From Sphingobium terrigena (lineage in GTDB: Bacteria > Pseudomonadota > Alphaproteobacteria > Sphingomonadales > Sphingomonadaceae): a DNA stretch of 64,000 nucleotides. Where the stretch lies: positions 330,911 to 394,910 of the forward strand of contig NZ_QVRA01000002.1 in the NCBI RefSeq assembly GCF_003591655.1, written 5' to 3'. The notes under the pieces were generated by a model, which saw only the letters and a list, made by a program, of their open reading frames with translations, was not told the origin of the DNA and searched no databases. Positions within the stretch are counted from its first letter, which is position 1. Every line of letters starts with the position of its first letter. The position numbers and the translations under genes are program-made. This document shows, piece by piece, positions 53,672 through 62,089 of this stretch.

Positions 53672-53695
53672 CCATGAATGTAGAAGGAGGTCATG

Positions 53696-54922
53696 ATGAC
53701 CCAGAGCAATTTCGACTATCAGCATGTCGACGGTGGCGTGCCGATCAAGATGTGGACGCGGGGCGTGCCGGTCGACGACAAGGCGCGCGAGCAGCTGCGC
53801 AAGGCGGCGCAGATGCCGTTCGTGTTCAAACATGTCGCGGCCATGCCTGACGTGCATGTCGGCATCGGCGCCACCGTGGGTTCGGTGATCCCGACCAAGG
53901 GCGCGGTGATCCCGGCTGCGGTCGGCGTCGACATCGGCTGCGGCATGATGGCGGCGCGGACCTCCCTGATGGCGAGCGACCTTCCGGATAATCTGGAAGC
54001 TATCCGTTCGGCCATCGAACGGGCCGTGCCGCATGGCCGGGACGTCGGCCGTGGCAAGCGCGATACTGGCTCGTGGGGCGACCCGCCGGCCGCGATCGTG
54101 GACGCCTGGGCAACGCTGGTGGAGCGGTTCGACCGGATCACGGCGAAATATCCGCGGTTCAAGAACACGAACCAGCTTGTCCATCTCGGCACGCTGGGGA
54201 CGGGCAACCACTTCATCGAACTGTGCCTCGATACCGAGCAGCGCGTCTGGATCATGCTCCATTCGGGTTCGCGCGGCGTGGGGAATGCGATCGGCACCTT
54301 CTTTATCGAACTGGCCAAGCAGGACATGCGAAAGTGGTTCATCAACCTGCCCGATGAGGATCTCGCCTATTTCCCGGAAGGGACCGACCATTTCGACGAC
54401 TATGTCGAGGCGGTCGAATGGGCGCAGGATTTTGCCGCGCTGAACCGCCGGATGATGATGACCAATGTGATCCGGGCGCTGCGCGGCCAGATCGCGAAAC
54501 CCTTCGATGCCGAGCTGGAAGCGGTCAACTGCCACCACAATTATGTGCAGCGGGAAAATCATTTCGGTAAGAATGTGCTCGTGACCCGCAAGGGCGCGGT
54601 GCGCGCGGCGAAGGGGACGATGGGCATCATTCCGGGATCGATGGGGGCGAAATCCTTCATCGTCCGGGGCCTTGGCAATGCGGAATCGTTCGACAGCTGC
54701 AGCCATGGTGCGGGGCGTGTGATGTCCCGGACCCAGGCAAAGAAGCTGGTGACGCTGGATGAGCATATCCGCGACACGCAGGGTGTCGAATGTCGCAAGG
54801 ATGAAAGCGTCCTCGACGAGACGCCCAAGGCCTACAAGCCGATTGAAGCCGTGATGGCGGCGCAGGCCGATCTGGTGGAGATCGTCCACACGTTAAAGCA
54901 GGTGGTGTGCGTGAAGGGGTAA
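53696..54922 (+). CDS. rtcB: RNA ligase RtcB
   Basis: A 408-residue RtcB. Mn2+/GTP-site residues are visible: Asp79 and Cys82 in VDIGCGM, GTGNHF with His172, His189 in MLHSGSRG, NCHHN near 279-282, and guanylylated His337 in SCSHGAGR, the same number as in E. coli. It joins 2',3'-cyclic-phosphate or 3'-phosphate ends to 5'-OH ends of broken RNA. GGAGG lies 5 nt before ATG 53696, favouring it over the ATG one codon earlier. It follows the Y-RNA array and precedes rtcA. Confidence 0.95.
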   Translation: MTQSNFDYQHVDGGVPIKMWTRGVPVDDKAREQLRKAAQMPFVFKHVAAMPDVHVGIGATVGSVIPTKGAVIPAAVGVDIGCGMMAARTSLMASDLPDNLEAIRSAIERAVPHGRDVGRGKRDTGSWGDPPAAIVDAWATLVERFDRITAKYPRFKNTNQLVHLGTLGTGNHFIELCLDTEQRVWIMLHSGSRGVGNAIGTFFIELAKQDMRKWFINLPDEDLAYFPEGTDHFDDYVEAVEWAQDFAALNRRMMMTNVIRALRGQIAKPFDAELEAVNCHHNYVQRENHFGKNVLVTRKGAVRAAKGTMGIIPGSMGAKSFIVRGLGNAESFDSCSHGAGRVMSRTQAKKLVTLDEHIRDTQGVECRKDESVLDETPKAYKPIEAVMAAQADLVEIVHTLKQVVCVKG

Positions 54923-54949
54923 CCCTTCACGCATATCCAGGGGGGAACC

Positions 54950-55963
54950 ATGATTACCATCGACGGATCAGAAGGCGAAGGCGGCGGGCAGGTCGTGCGC
55001 AATGCGTGCGCGCTATCGCTGGTTACCGGCACGCCCGTCCGCATCGAGAATGTGCGGGCCAGGCGATCCAAGCCCGGCCTGATGCGCCAGCATGTTACGG
55101 CGATTGAGGCCGCCTGCACCGTGGGCAACGCCTGTTGTGAGGGCTTGAGCGTCGGATCATCCGAACTAACATTCCAGCCGGGCCATGTCGTGCCGGGCGA
55201 GTATCGCTTTTCGGTCGGCACCGCCGGGTCGACGGGGCTCGTGCTCCAGACCGTACTGATGCCTCTGATCTTGGCCGACAAGCCCTCGCGGTTAGTGCTG
55301 GAGGGCGGCACCCACAATATGCTGGCACCCCCGTTCGACTTCATCGCGCGAGTCTTCCTGCCGATTATCAATCGCATGGGGCCGCGCGTCGAAGCACGGC
55401 TGATCCGCCATGGCTTTTATCCGCGTGGGGGTGGCCGGATCGAGGTTGATATCAACCCGGCTCCGCTGGCACCGATCGACTGCATCGAACGCGGCGCGTT
55501 GCTGGAGCGGAGCGCCTGCGCCTATTTTGCGGGCCTGCCGTTCGACATTGCCGACCGGGAAATCAAGGCTGCGCAAAAGGGGCTTGGCTGGAGCGATCGC
55601 GAATGTTTCGTGCGTGAATTGCCGGAGGATCAGGGGCCGGGCAACATCCTTTTGCTCGAAGCGCGGTTCGAGCATTGCACGGAGATCGTCAGCGGCTTTG
55701 GCGAGCTTGGCGTGCCGGCGGATCGCGTAGCAAAGCGCGCGGTCGGCCGCATGGTTGGCTATCTCGACTCCGAAGCCTTTGCTGGGCCGTATCTCGCGGA
55801 TCAGTTGCTGCTGCCGTTCGCGCTCGTGGGCGGTTGTAGCTTCACGACAGTGAAACCAAGCCAGCACAGCTTCACCGCCAGCGATGTGATCGCGCAATTC
55901 CTTGGGCGACGTTGCGCTTTTACTCCACAGCAGGATGGTTCGCACCTGATGGAAATCCGGTGA
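54950..55963 (+). CDS. rtcA: RNA 3'-terminal phosphate cyclase RtcA
   Basis: A 337-residue cyclase: N-terminal DGSEGEGGGQVVRNA, the cyclase signature HGFYPRGGGRIEV, EGGTHN and the adenylylated histidine about His306 in KPSQHSFTA. It converts RNA 3'-phosphates to 2',3'-cyclic phosphates with ATP, preparing ends for RtcB. It lies 27 nt after rtcB and is followed by a strong hairpin shared with the convergent prfH operon. Confidence 0.95.
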   Translation: MITIDGSEGEGGGQVVRNACALSLVTGTPVRIENVRARRSKPGLMRQHVTAIEAACTVGNACCEGLSVGSSELTFQPGHVVPGEYRFSVGTAGSTGLVLQTVLMPLILADKPSRLVLEGGTHNMLAPPFDFIARVFLPIINRMGPRVEARLIRHGFYPRGGGRIEVDINPAPLAPIDCIERGALLERSACAYFAGLPFDIADREIKAAQKGLGWSDRECFVRELPEDQGPGNILLLEARFEHCTEIVSGFGELGVPADRVAKRAVGRMVGYLDSEAFAGPYLADQLLLPFALVGGCSFTTVKPSQHSFTASDVIAQFLGRRCAFTPQQDGSHLMEIR

Positions 55964-55966
55964 CGG

Positions 55967-56004
55967 GCACCCGGTGGCGGCCCATTGCGGCTGCCACCGG
56001 GTGC
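55967..56004. terminator. Putative bidirectional terminator between rtcA and prfH
   Basis: GCACCCGGTGGC (55967-55978) pairs perfectly with GCCACCGGGTGC (55993-56004), extended inward by imperfect pairs. It lies between two convergent stops. Only a short T run (GACTTT) follows on the plus side, so termination may be partial. Confidence 0.6.
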
Positions 56005-56018
56005 GACTTTCCTCAGTG

Positions 56019-56639
56019 TTATCGCCTCACAGTGAAGCGCGGCCCCGCATAGGTTCGGACGGGGTTTCCGCGTTCCAGTTGCTTGTGGAAAGTCCACTCC
56101 GCAGTCCGGCCCTGCGCCTGCGACTGTTCCCTCCGCTCTTCAAGCAATAGCGCCAGTTTCAGCCTGGCCAGCTTTCGATTGGCGTGCTGCGACCGTTGCT
56201 CCTGCGCAGTCGTGATCAGTCCGGTGGGCCGGTGTGTCGCCCGGACGGCGCTGTCCGTCTTGTTCACATGCTGACCGCCCGGTCCGCTCGCACGCATCGC
56301 CTGATAGTCGATATCCTCCTCTTTGAGGTCGATCATGGATTCGGGCTGAGGCGCTATGGCGACGCCCACAAACCAGTTTCGTCGCCTGTGATGCGGACGG
56401 AAGGGGCTGTCGCCTATCCACAGGATCGTGCCAGCCCGCGCGGTCGCGAAGGCCATAGCCCCTTCGCCATTGACACGGAGCAACAGGGAATACGGCAGTC
56501 CGTCATACCCTTCGAGCAGTTCGCACGACAGGCCAGCGTCCCGAGCCTCCTTGCCAAAGGCGACAGCGAGTTGACCTACGACCCAACGACACTCGTCCGG
56601 CCCGCAGCCGGATGTCAGATGCAGGATGATCTCGCTCAT
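56019..56639 (-). CDS. prfH: Peptide chain release factor homologue PrfH
   Basis: A 206-residue class I release-factor-like protein. The peptidyl-tRNA hydrolysis motif GGQ is at 121-123 in ASGPGGQHVNKTDSAVRATH, and basic ribosome-binding sequence follows. The N-terminal codon-recognition domain is replaced by a shorter unrelated region. PrfH is known to release peptides from ribosomes whose decoding centre has been cleaved, with RtcB2 then resealing the 16S rRNA. Its ATG overlaps the rtcB2 stop (ATGA), consistent with that partnership. Confidence 0.92.
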   Translation of the reverse strand: MSEIILHLTSGCGPDECRWVVGQLAVAFGKEARDAGLSCELLEGYDGLPYSLLLRVNGEGAMAFATARAGTILWIGDSPFRPHHRRRNWFVGVAIAPQPESMIDLKEEDIDYQAMRASGPGGQHVNKTDSAVRATHRPTGLITTAQEQRSQHANRKLARLKLALLLEERREQSQAQGRTAEWTFHKQLERGNPVRTYAGPRFTVRR

Positions 56640-57742
56640 GTCCGCCTCGTCTTGTAGCTGAGCAGCGGGCGCAATCGCGCAATGACTCGTATGAGGCCCG
56701 CATGCTCCAGATCGGCGATGACCGAGTGGATGTCCTTATAGGCTTGCGGCGCTTCCTCGAAGATCAGTCTTTTGTCCTCGCAGATGACGCGACTACCCAA
56801 TGCGGTGCGTTCCAGTTCGGCAGGCCTGAAACGCCCGGACAGGCGCGCATGGGCATCCGTCCTGCTCCACTTGCGTCCCGCCCCATGAGCCAGCGAGTGG
56901 AGGGCCATGTCCTCACCGTCCGGCAGGGGTTCGACGAGATAACTGAAATCGCCGCGCGAACCTGGGATCGCCACCAGCCCGCGATTCCCCGGTGCAGCCC
57001 CCTTGCGATGCAGCCATCCCCCCCGATGGGACGTCACGCTGTTGTGGCAAATGTCGAGGATGCGCCGGCCCTCCCATCCCAGTTTCTCGGTGAAGCGCTC
57101 CGCAATGATCTTACGGTTGAGGATGGCCCAGACCAGGGCGTCGTCATGGCGGCGGATATAGCTCCGTCCCTCCAGCCCATCCGCTATTATCCCCTTGCTG
57201 CCATTGGCGGCAGCATGGGACTGGAGGATCGCATGGCCCAACCCGCGGGACCCGCTGTGAACCATCATCCAAAGACGATCCTGGTCGAGCGCCAGCGCCT
57301 CGAAGCGCACCATGTCGATGACCTCCTCGATCCGCTGAAGTTCCACGAAATGGTTGCCGCCGCCGATCGTGCCAAGCGATTGGGCCGCCAGATCCGGGGG
57401 TAGCCCTGCCGCTGCCAGTGCGCCCTCCACCTCCCCCGACCATGGCGCATCGAGGCCGTGAAGTTTCCGTTCCACCGAATCCGGCCGGAATTTCCGTAGC
57501 GAGCAGTCGATTTCCCATAAGGCCATGCCGCAACCGATGTCGCTGCCGACCAGATGCGGGTAGATATGATTGTGAGACCAGAAGGCCGCCCCGACCGCTA
57601 TGCCGTTACCTGCATGGAGATCGGGAAGGCCCACGACGCGCTCGATCCCTTCGAGCCGCGCGGTTGCATAAAGCTGGTCGACGGCCAATGGATCGAGACG
57701 CGCAGGATCGGCGGCGATGAGGCTGACGGATGCCTGCGTCAT
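56636..57742 (-). CDS. rtcB2: RNA ligase RtcB2 (PrfH-associated)
   Basis: A 368-residue RtcB paralogue, shorter than and clearly different from the RtcB encoded about 2 kb away. Active-site parts are kept: DIGCGM (Cys71), GGGNHFVEL, MVHSGSRGLGHAI and the guanylylation His286 in SLAHGAGRKW. An inserted or altered segment HNSVTSHRGGWLHRKGAAP matches the RtcB2 subgroup linked to PrfH. It probably repairs rRNA rather than tRNA. It overlaps both neighbours by 4 nt. Confidence 0.9.
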   Translation of the reverse strand: MTQASVSLIAADPARLDPLAVDQLYATARLEGIERVVGLPDLHAGNGIAVGAAFWSHNHIYPHLVGSDIGCGMALWEIDCSLRKFRPDSVERKLHGLDAPWSGEVEGALAAAGLPPDLAAQSLGTIGGGNHFVELQRIEEVIDMVRFEALALDQDRLWMMVHSGSRGLGHAILQSHAAANGSKGIIADGLEGRSYIRRHDDALVWAILNRKIIAERFTEKLGWEGRRILDICHNSVTSHRGGWLHRKGAAPGNRGLVAIPGSRGDFSYLVEPLPDGEDMALHSLAHGAGRKWSRTDAHARLSGRFRPAELERTALGSRVICEDKRLIFEEAPQAYKDIHSVIADLEHAGLIRVIARLRPLLSYKTRRT

Positions 57743-58227
57743 CGCGCACCTCCCTTCCGCGACCGATTTACCGACGGCAAACGGTCCCGCAATTGCGCAT
57801 AGTCCTTCAGAAGCCCGTCCTCGGGATCGACGAAGAACTTGCGCTGCCGGAACCAGCTTCCGTTTCGTTCAAGCACCTCTCCTTCGAACATCCACTCGCC
57901 ATCGCGACCCACGGAGATGCGCGTCAGTACGAAGTCCTCGATATGCTGACGGACATGCATCTTCACCGTGCTCCCGGTGTCGAGGCCGGCGCATATCTCG
58001 CTGAAGATGTTGCCCCACGACTGCCCGCGCCGACTGCGCAAAAAGCGGATCAGTGGCGCGAAGTTCTCGTTCAGAGACTTGGTGTAGGGCGATGCGATCC
58101 ACGCATGGCGCTTGAGGCCGATATATTTTATGTCCTGATCATAGGTCCTTTTCAGTTTTGCCGCTTGCGCGTGACCGGCACCCCAGCGGGGCCGCTCGAC
58201 GAGAAGCTTGAACATGTCATCGCGCAT
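57739..58227 (-). CDS. Conserved protein of unknown function in the RtcB2-PrfH operon
   Basis: A 162-residue soluble basic protein beginning MRDDMFKLLVERPRWG, with YDQDIKYIGLKRHAWIASPYTKSLNEN, an APLIRFLRSRRGQSWGNIFSEIC stretch and a VKMHVRQHIEDFV segment near the middle. I know no function for this family; similar short proteins are, as far as I recall, found near RtcB genes in other bacteria. AAAGGAG lies 7 nt upstream. Its stop overlaps the rtcB2 start, so it is very likely translated with the ligase. Positively charged patches suggest RNA or ribosome binding, an inference only. Confidence 0.8.
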   Translation of the reverse strand: MRDDMFKLLVERPRWGAGHAQAAKLKRTYDQDIKYIGLKRHAWIASPYTKSLNENFAPLIRFLRSRRGQSWGNIFSEICAGLDTGSTVKMHVRQHIEDFVLTRISVGRDGEWMFEGEVLERNGSWFRQRKFFVDPEDGLLKDYAQLRDRLPSVNRSRKGGAR

Positions 58228-58360
58228 GACCGGACTCCTTTCCGATGGAAGGGGTGGGTCGGCGGCAGAGATTTTCAGTAGTAAAGGCGCTAAGCCCTGC
58301 GCGTTGCAGGTCAGCGAAAAGCGTCAGGCGATAAAGGTCGCCCGTAAGGAAATTGCCCAT
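58217..58360 (-). CDS. Possible small protein upstream of the RtcB2 operon
   Basis: A 47-codon frame, MGNFLTGDLYRLTLFADLQRAG..., whose first 25 residues look helical and amphipathic. It overlaps the start of the unknown operon protein by 11 nt, and AGGA lies 9 nt before its ATG. It might be a leader peptide or a real first gene of the operon. Its second half is low in recognisable structure, so chance cannot be excluded. Confidence 0.3.
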   Translation of the reverse strand: MGNFLTGDLYRLTLFADLQRAGLSAFTTENLCRRPTPSIGKESGHAR

Positions 58361-58555
58361 GCAATTTGATCCTGAATATTCCGGATAGTAAGAATGTTCG
58401 GCTGGTTTGCAAAAGCTGCTCGCATGTCATTCTCCTTTCCGTGTTCAGGACCTGCCAAGATTGGCTATGCGGCCAATAGCCTGCTTGATAGGTTTTCGCA
58501 AGTACGGTTCAGCCACCGATTATCTCGATGCATAGTGGCCGCTCGACAATCAATT

Positions 58556-58954
58556 TCAACGTTCCCGTTGCTGGCCGTCAACTTCTCGCCCCAGATCATA
58601 AATGTCACCCCGGCGCATTAGATTTTGACTTATACGGGCAGGCGATAAATATCGGCATAATATGTCAAGTGCCGCCGCCGGATCATGGCGCGCGCCGCAC
58701 AGGAAGATATCTACCGCAGCATAGCCATGCTCGGGCCAGGTGTGGATCGACATGTGGGATTCTGCGAGCAGGGCAACGCCGGTGACGCCCTGTCCTTCAC
58801 CGAAATGATGGAGGTGAAGGCCGATCACCGTCGCCCCGGCGCTCTCCGCCGCGCCGCGCAGGGCGGCGTCGATCAGCGCGACATCGTCCAGCACGGGACA
58901 TCCATAAAGGTCCGCCAGCAGGTGTCGGCCATCATAGGTCATGGGCGGAATCAT
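58556..58954 (-). CDS. speH: S-adenosylmethionine decarboxylase proenzyme
   Basis: A 132-residue prokaryotic AdoMet decarboxylase. The self-cleavage and pyruvoyl site is Ser66 in LAESHMSIHTWPEHG, with His71 following and DIFLCG downstream, as in class 1B enzymes. It makes decarboxylated AdoMet, the aminopropyl donor for spermidine-type polyamines, and is encoded with an aminopropyltransferase. The start at MIPPM is supported by its ATGA overlap with the upstream gene. Last gene of the polyamine-like operon. Confidence 0.93.
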   Translation of the reverse strand: MIPPMTYDGRHLLADLYGCPVLDDVALIDAALRGAAESAGATVIGLHLHHFGEGQGVTGVALLAESHMSIHTWPEHGYAAVDIFLCGARHDPAAALDILCRYLSPARISQNLMRRGDIYDLGREVDGQQRER

Positions 58955-60561
58955 AGTAGCGTCTCATGCGGATGGCCGATCGAGGATAGCGCCGCTTCCG
59001 CCGCGGCCATGCCTCGATAATGGGCTTCCTCGAACAACGACAGCCCGCTCAGGTCCGAATGGGCGCGGAAGAAGGGCGGCTGGATCGCCGCACGTTGCTG
59101 CGGCGCGACCTCCCACAGGAAACCGGGCGTCGGCCGGACCATGGCGTGACCCCACTTCCAAAGGTCGATCGACCGGATCGCGCCGTCCAGGTCGGGATTC
59201 ATCCCCAGCAAATCGTCACGCACCAGCCGCCGCCAGTCCGCATCGGACCGGTCGACCAGCAGGCGGCGGGCGGATGCGGGCGGCATGTCGGACAGGGCCA
59301 TATACCAGGTCAGCACCGTCGGCCCCGCGCGCGATGCGCTCTGGTGGGTGGCGACGACATAGCCGAGCGAGGCGCTGCTGGCCGAGACATTGTCCCAGGC
59401 GAGCGCGCTGCCCTTCCCCTCCGGTGCGCGATCGACCGTGACATTGGCGATCAACCAGGGGGCATAGCTGTAGGCCGTATCGGGTTTCTCGCCCAGCAGG
59501 CGACTGGCGATGAAATGGGGCATGGCAAGGATCACCGCGTCGGCGCGATAGCGGATGCTGGTCCCCCGCGCCGCGTCGAAAATATCGACTGTCGCCCCGC
59601 GCTCGCCACGCCGGGCGCGGAAGGCGACCTGCCCCGTCGCTATGCGGTTCCCCAGCCGATCGGCCATCAGCCGGGTGAGGCGACCATTGCCCTCTGGCCA
59701 GGTCAGTTCATTGTCGCCCGAACCCGCGGCGGCAAAGCCGCGCCGGCTGGCGAAATAATGGATGCCGGCCCAGGCGGACACGTCGCCCGGCTCGGCGCCA
59801 TAATCGTCGCGGCAGGCATAGCGGACATGGGCGCGCAGTACCGGCGAGGTCCAGCCTTGCCGGTCGAGCCAATGGGCGAAGCTGATCCGGTCGAGCGCGA
59901 GCAGGTCGGCATCCTGCGCGCTATAGGCGATGGGGATGGCGAAGGCAGGCCGTCCCTGCGCGTCGCAACGGCTGGAGAAAGCGGCCATGGCGCGGTCGAA
60001 GGCGGCAAGGTCGGCCTTGTCCTTGGGGGACAGGCCGGTCTTGGGCACCAGCCCCTCCTGCCATTTCCCCTGCCAAAGCAGCCGTTCCTGCAAGTCGGCG
60101 CAGAGTTGCAGCGGATCATAGACAGGCTTGCCATCCCGATCGCCCACGATGATCCCAATTTGCCGCAGCATGTGACGCAGCCCGCGCGCTTCTTCATTGG
60201 GAATGGGAAGGTAATGCGCGCCCAGCGGATAGGCCGACACAGCATTGTGGCCGCTACGGGCATTGCCGCCGGGCTGGCTTTCCAGTTCGATCAGGCGAAA
60301 ATCATCGAAGCCCGCTTCGCGCAACCGCCAGCCCGCCGACAGCCCTGCCACCCCACCGCCAGCGATCAGGACCGGCACGCGCTCCTCGCGCACTGGTTCC
60401 GGGAAGGCGCCGTCGCGCAGGCGGTGGCCAATCACCATGTCCGCGCCGCCGCTGCTGCCCGAAGGCGGCGTTTCGCAGCCCGGTAGAGCCAGCACGGTGG
60501 CCGCTGCCATCCCGCCCTTCAGGATGGTGCGCCTGCTCGGACCGCCAACGTCAGCCTTCAT
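58951..60561 (-). CDS. FAD-dependent amine-oxidase-like lipoprotein
   Basis: A 536-residue flavoprotein. Twin Arg (PSRRTILKGG) and a following LPGCET lipobox suggest Tat export and lipid anchoring. The dinucleotide motif is VLIAGGGVAGLSAGWRLREAG with ELESQPGGNARSG (about residues 62-102), typical of amine oxidase/desaturase-type flavoenzymes. It lies between genes for AdoMet decarboxylase and aminopropyltransferase, so it may oxidise a polyamine or polyamine conjugate in the periplasm. It overlaps the upstream gene by 11 nt and speH by 4 nt. Substrate is not established. Confidence 0.82.
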   Translation of the reverse strand: MKADVGGPSRRTILKGGMAAATVLALPGCETPPSGSSGGADMVIGHRLRDGAFPEPVREERVPVLIAGGGVAGLSAGWRLREAGFDDFRLIELESQPGGNARSGHNAVSAYPLGAHYLPIPNEEARGLRHMLRQIGIIVGDRDGKPVYDPLQLCADLQERLLWQGKWQEGLVPKTGLSPKDKADLAAFDRAMAAFSSRCDAQGRPAFAIPIAYSAQDADLLALDRISFAHWLDRQGWTSPVLRAHVRYACRDDYGAEPGDVSAWAGIHYFASRRGFAAAGSGDNELTWPEGNGRLTRLMADRLGNRIATGQVAFRARRGERGATVDIFDAARGTSIRYRADAVILAMPHFIASRLLGEKPDTAYSYAPWLIANVTVDRAPEGKGSALAWDNVSASSASLGYVVATHQSASRAGPTVLTWYMALSDMPPASARRLLVDRSDADWRRLVRDDLLGMNPDLDGAIRSIDLWKWGHAMVRPTPGFLWEVAPQQRAAIQPPFFRAHSDLSGLSLFEEAHYRGMAAAEAALSSIGHPHETLL

Positions 60562-62089
60562 AGCGGGCCCATTCCTCGGCGAAGCTGCGCACCAGTGCCT
60601 GATTGTCGAGCCGGTTCACCGGCACCGGGCGGCGCGCCATGTCGGGTGGAAAGAACAGTGCCTGCCGGGCGGTCGCATCCGACAGGAAGCGATTGCCAGG
60701 CAGCAGGCGCGTCGTCGTGCCGGGATCGGCCAGTCCGGCCAGGATGAAGCCCCATTCGCCGAAGCTCGGTACATAGACATGATAGGGTCTGGTCTGAAAA
60801 CCGGCCGCCTCCAGCGTCTGCGCCACGGTCCAGAAAGCGGCGGGCGCGACCAGCGGCGACGTGCTCTGGATGACAGCCATGCCGCCGGGCGCGAGATGCG
60901 GGCGCAACATACGGTAGAAGGTTTCGGTGTAAAGCTTGCCCACGGAAAAATCCACCGGATCGGGGAAATCGACGATGATGACATCGAAACGCGCCTGCGT
61001 CTCCCGCACCCAGCGGAAGGCATCGGCGTTGACGACATGCATACGCTTGTCGGTCAGGGCGTCGCCGTTCAGCGTGCGCAGCAGGCCGGTCTGGCCGAAC
61101 AGGCGGGTCATGGCGGGATCGAGATCGACCAACGTAACGCTGCGCACGCCCGGATGGCGGAACACCTCTCGCGCAGCCAAGCCGTCTCCCCCGCCCAGGA
61201 TCAGCACATTGGCCGGGCGTGCGACGCGGCCCATTGCCGGATGCACCAGCGCTTCATGATAGCGATATTCGTCGCGCGAGGAAAATTGCAGATTGCCGTT
61301 AAGGTAGAGGCGGATATCGTCGTCATGTCGGCTCAGCACCAGCCGCTGATAGGGGCTGGACGTCGCATAGATGACCCGCTCCCCATAGGCGGCGATTTCC
61401 GACCAGCGCTGAATGCGCTCGGCCGCCATGAAGCCTGCGATCAGGCTGGCCATCACGACCAGCGCCAGGATGCGCTCCCGCATCAGGCTGGCGCGCGCGG
61501 GAACGAGCAGCAGCAGGAGCAATGCGACCCCGACATTGAGCAGGCCGAACATGAGGCCTGTGCGGATCAGCCCCAGATGCGGCACCAGCAGCAGCGGAAA
61601 CAGCAGCGACGCCGCCAGCGCGCCGACATAGTCGAAGGTCAGTACGTTCGACACCGTCTCGCTGAAATCGAACCGGTCGCGCAGGATACGCATCAGCAGC
61701 GGAATTTCCAGGCCGACGAGAAAACCGATGACGAAGACAAGGCCATAGAGGATCGCCCGGAACTGTTCCACCAGCGGGAAGAGCAGGAACAGGCCGGCCG
61801 CCGACCAGCCGCCCAGCAGCGCAACCAGTATCTCGACGCGGATGAACAGGCGCAATTCGTCGCGCTTCACATAGCGGGAACACCAACTGCCCACCCCCAT
61901 GGCGAAGAGGTAGGTGCCGATGACGATCGAAAATTGCGTAACGCTGTCGCCCAGCAGATAGCTGGCGATCGTCCCTGCAAGCAGTTCGTAGATAAGGCCA
62001 CAGGTCGCAACGGCAAAAACGCTGGCCAGCAGCAGTCCGACCAGCGCGGTGCGTCTGCGCTCGGTCGGCGGCAACGATGTGTCAGCCAT
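60551..62089 (-). CDS. Membrane-embedded polyamine aminopropyltransferase (SpeE-like)
   Basis: A 512-residue fusion. The N-terminal 210 residues hold about seven membrane helices (VFAVATCGLIYELLAG..., LLFPLVEQFRAIL...). The C-terminal half is a spermidine-synthase-type methyltransferase-fold domain with YQRLVLSRH, NLQFSSRDEYRYHEALVHPAM, LILGGGDGLAAREVF and VDLDPAM. It should transfer an aminopropyl group from decarboxylated AdoMet. The membrane domain distinguishes it from cytosolic SpeE and suggests a membrane-proximal acceptor. It overlaps the FAD gene by 11 nt and DUF350 by 8 nt. Confidence 0.9.
   Translation of the reverse strand: MADTSLPPTERRRTALVGLLLASVFAVATCGLIYELLAGTIASYLLGDSVTQFSIVIGTYLFAMGVGSWCSRYVKRDELRLFIRVEILVALLGGWSAAGLFLLFPLVEQFRAILYGLVFVIGFLVGLEIPLLMRILRDRFDFSETVSNVLTFDYVGALAASLLFPLLLVPHLGLIRTGLMFGLLNVGVALLLLLLVPARASLMRERILALVVMASLIAGFMAAERIQRWSEIAAYGERVIYATSSPYQRLVLSRHDDDIRLYLNGNLQFSSRDEYRYHEALVHPAMGRVARPANVLILGGGDGLAAREVFRHPGVRSVTLVDLDPAMTRLFGQTGLLRTLNGDALTDKRMHVVNADAFRWVRETQARFDVIIVDFPDPVDFSVGKLYTETFYRMLRPHLAPGGMAVIQSTSPLVAPAAFWTVAQTLEAAGFQTRPYHVYVPSFGEWGFILAGLADPGTTTRLLPGNRFLSDATARQALFFPPDMARRPVPVNRLDNQALVRSFAEEWARYEG

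Noticed and set aside
58361..58450. Second sigma-54 promoter for the RtcB2-PrfH operon (minus strand, TTTTGCA -12-like box near 58405)
   Set aside because: The -12-like element is good, but the required -24 TGGCAC is not present at the right distance (CATGCGAG instead).
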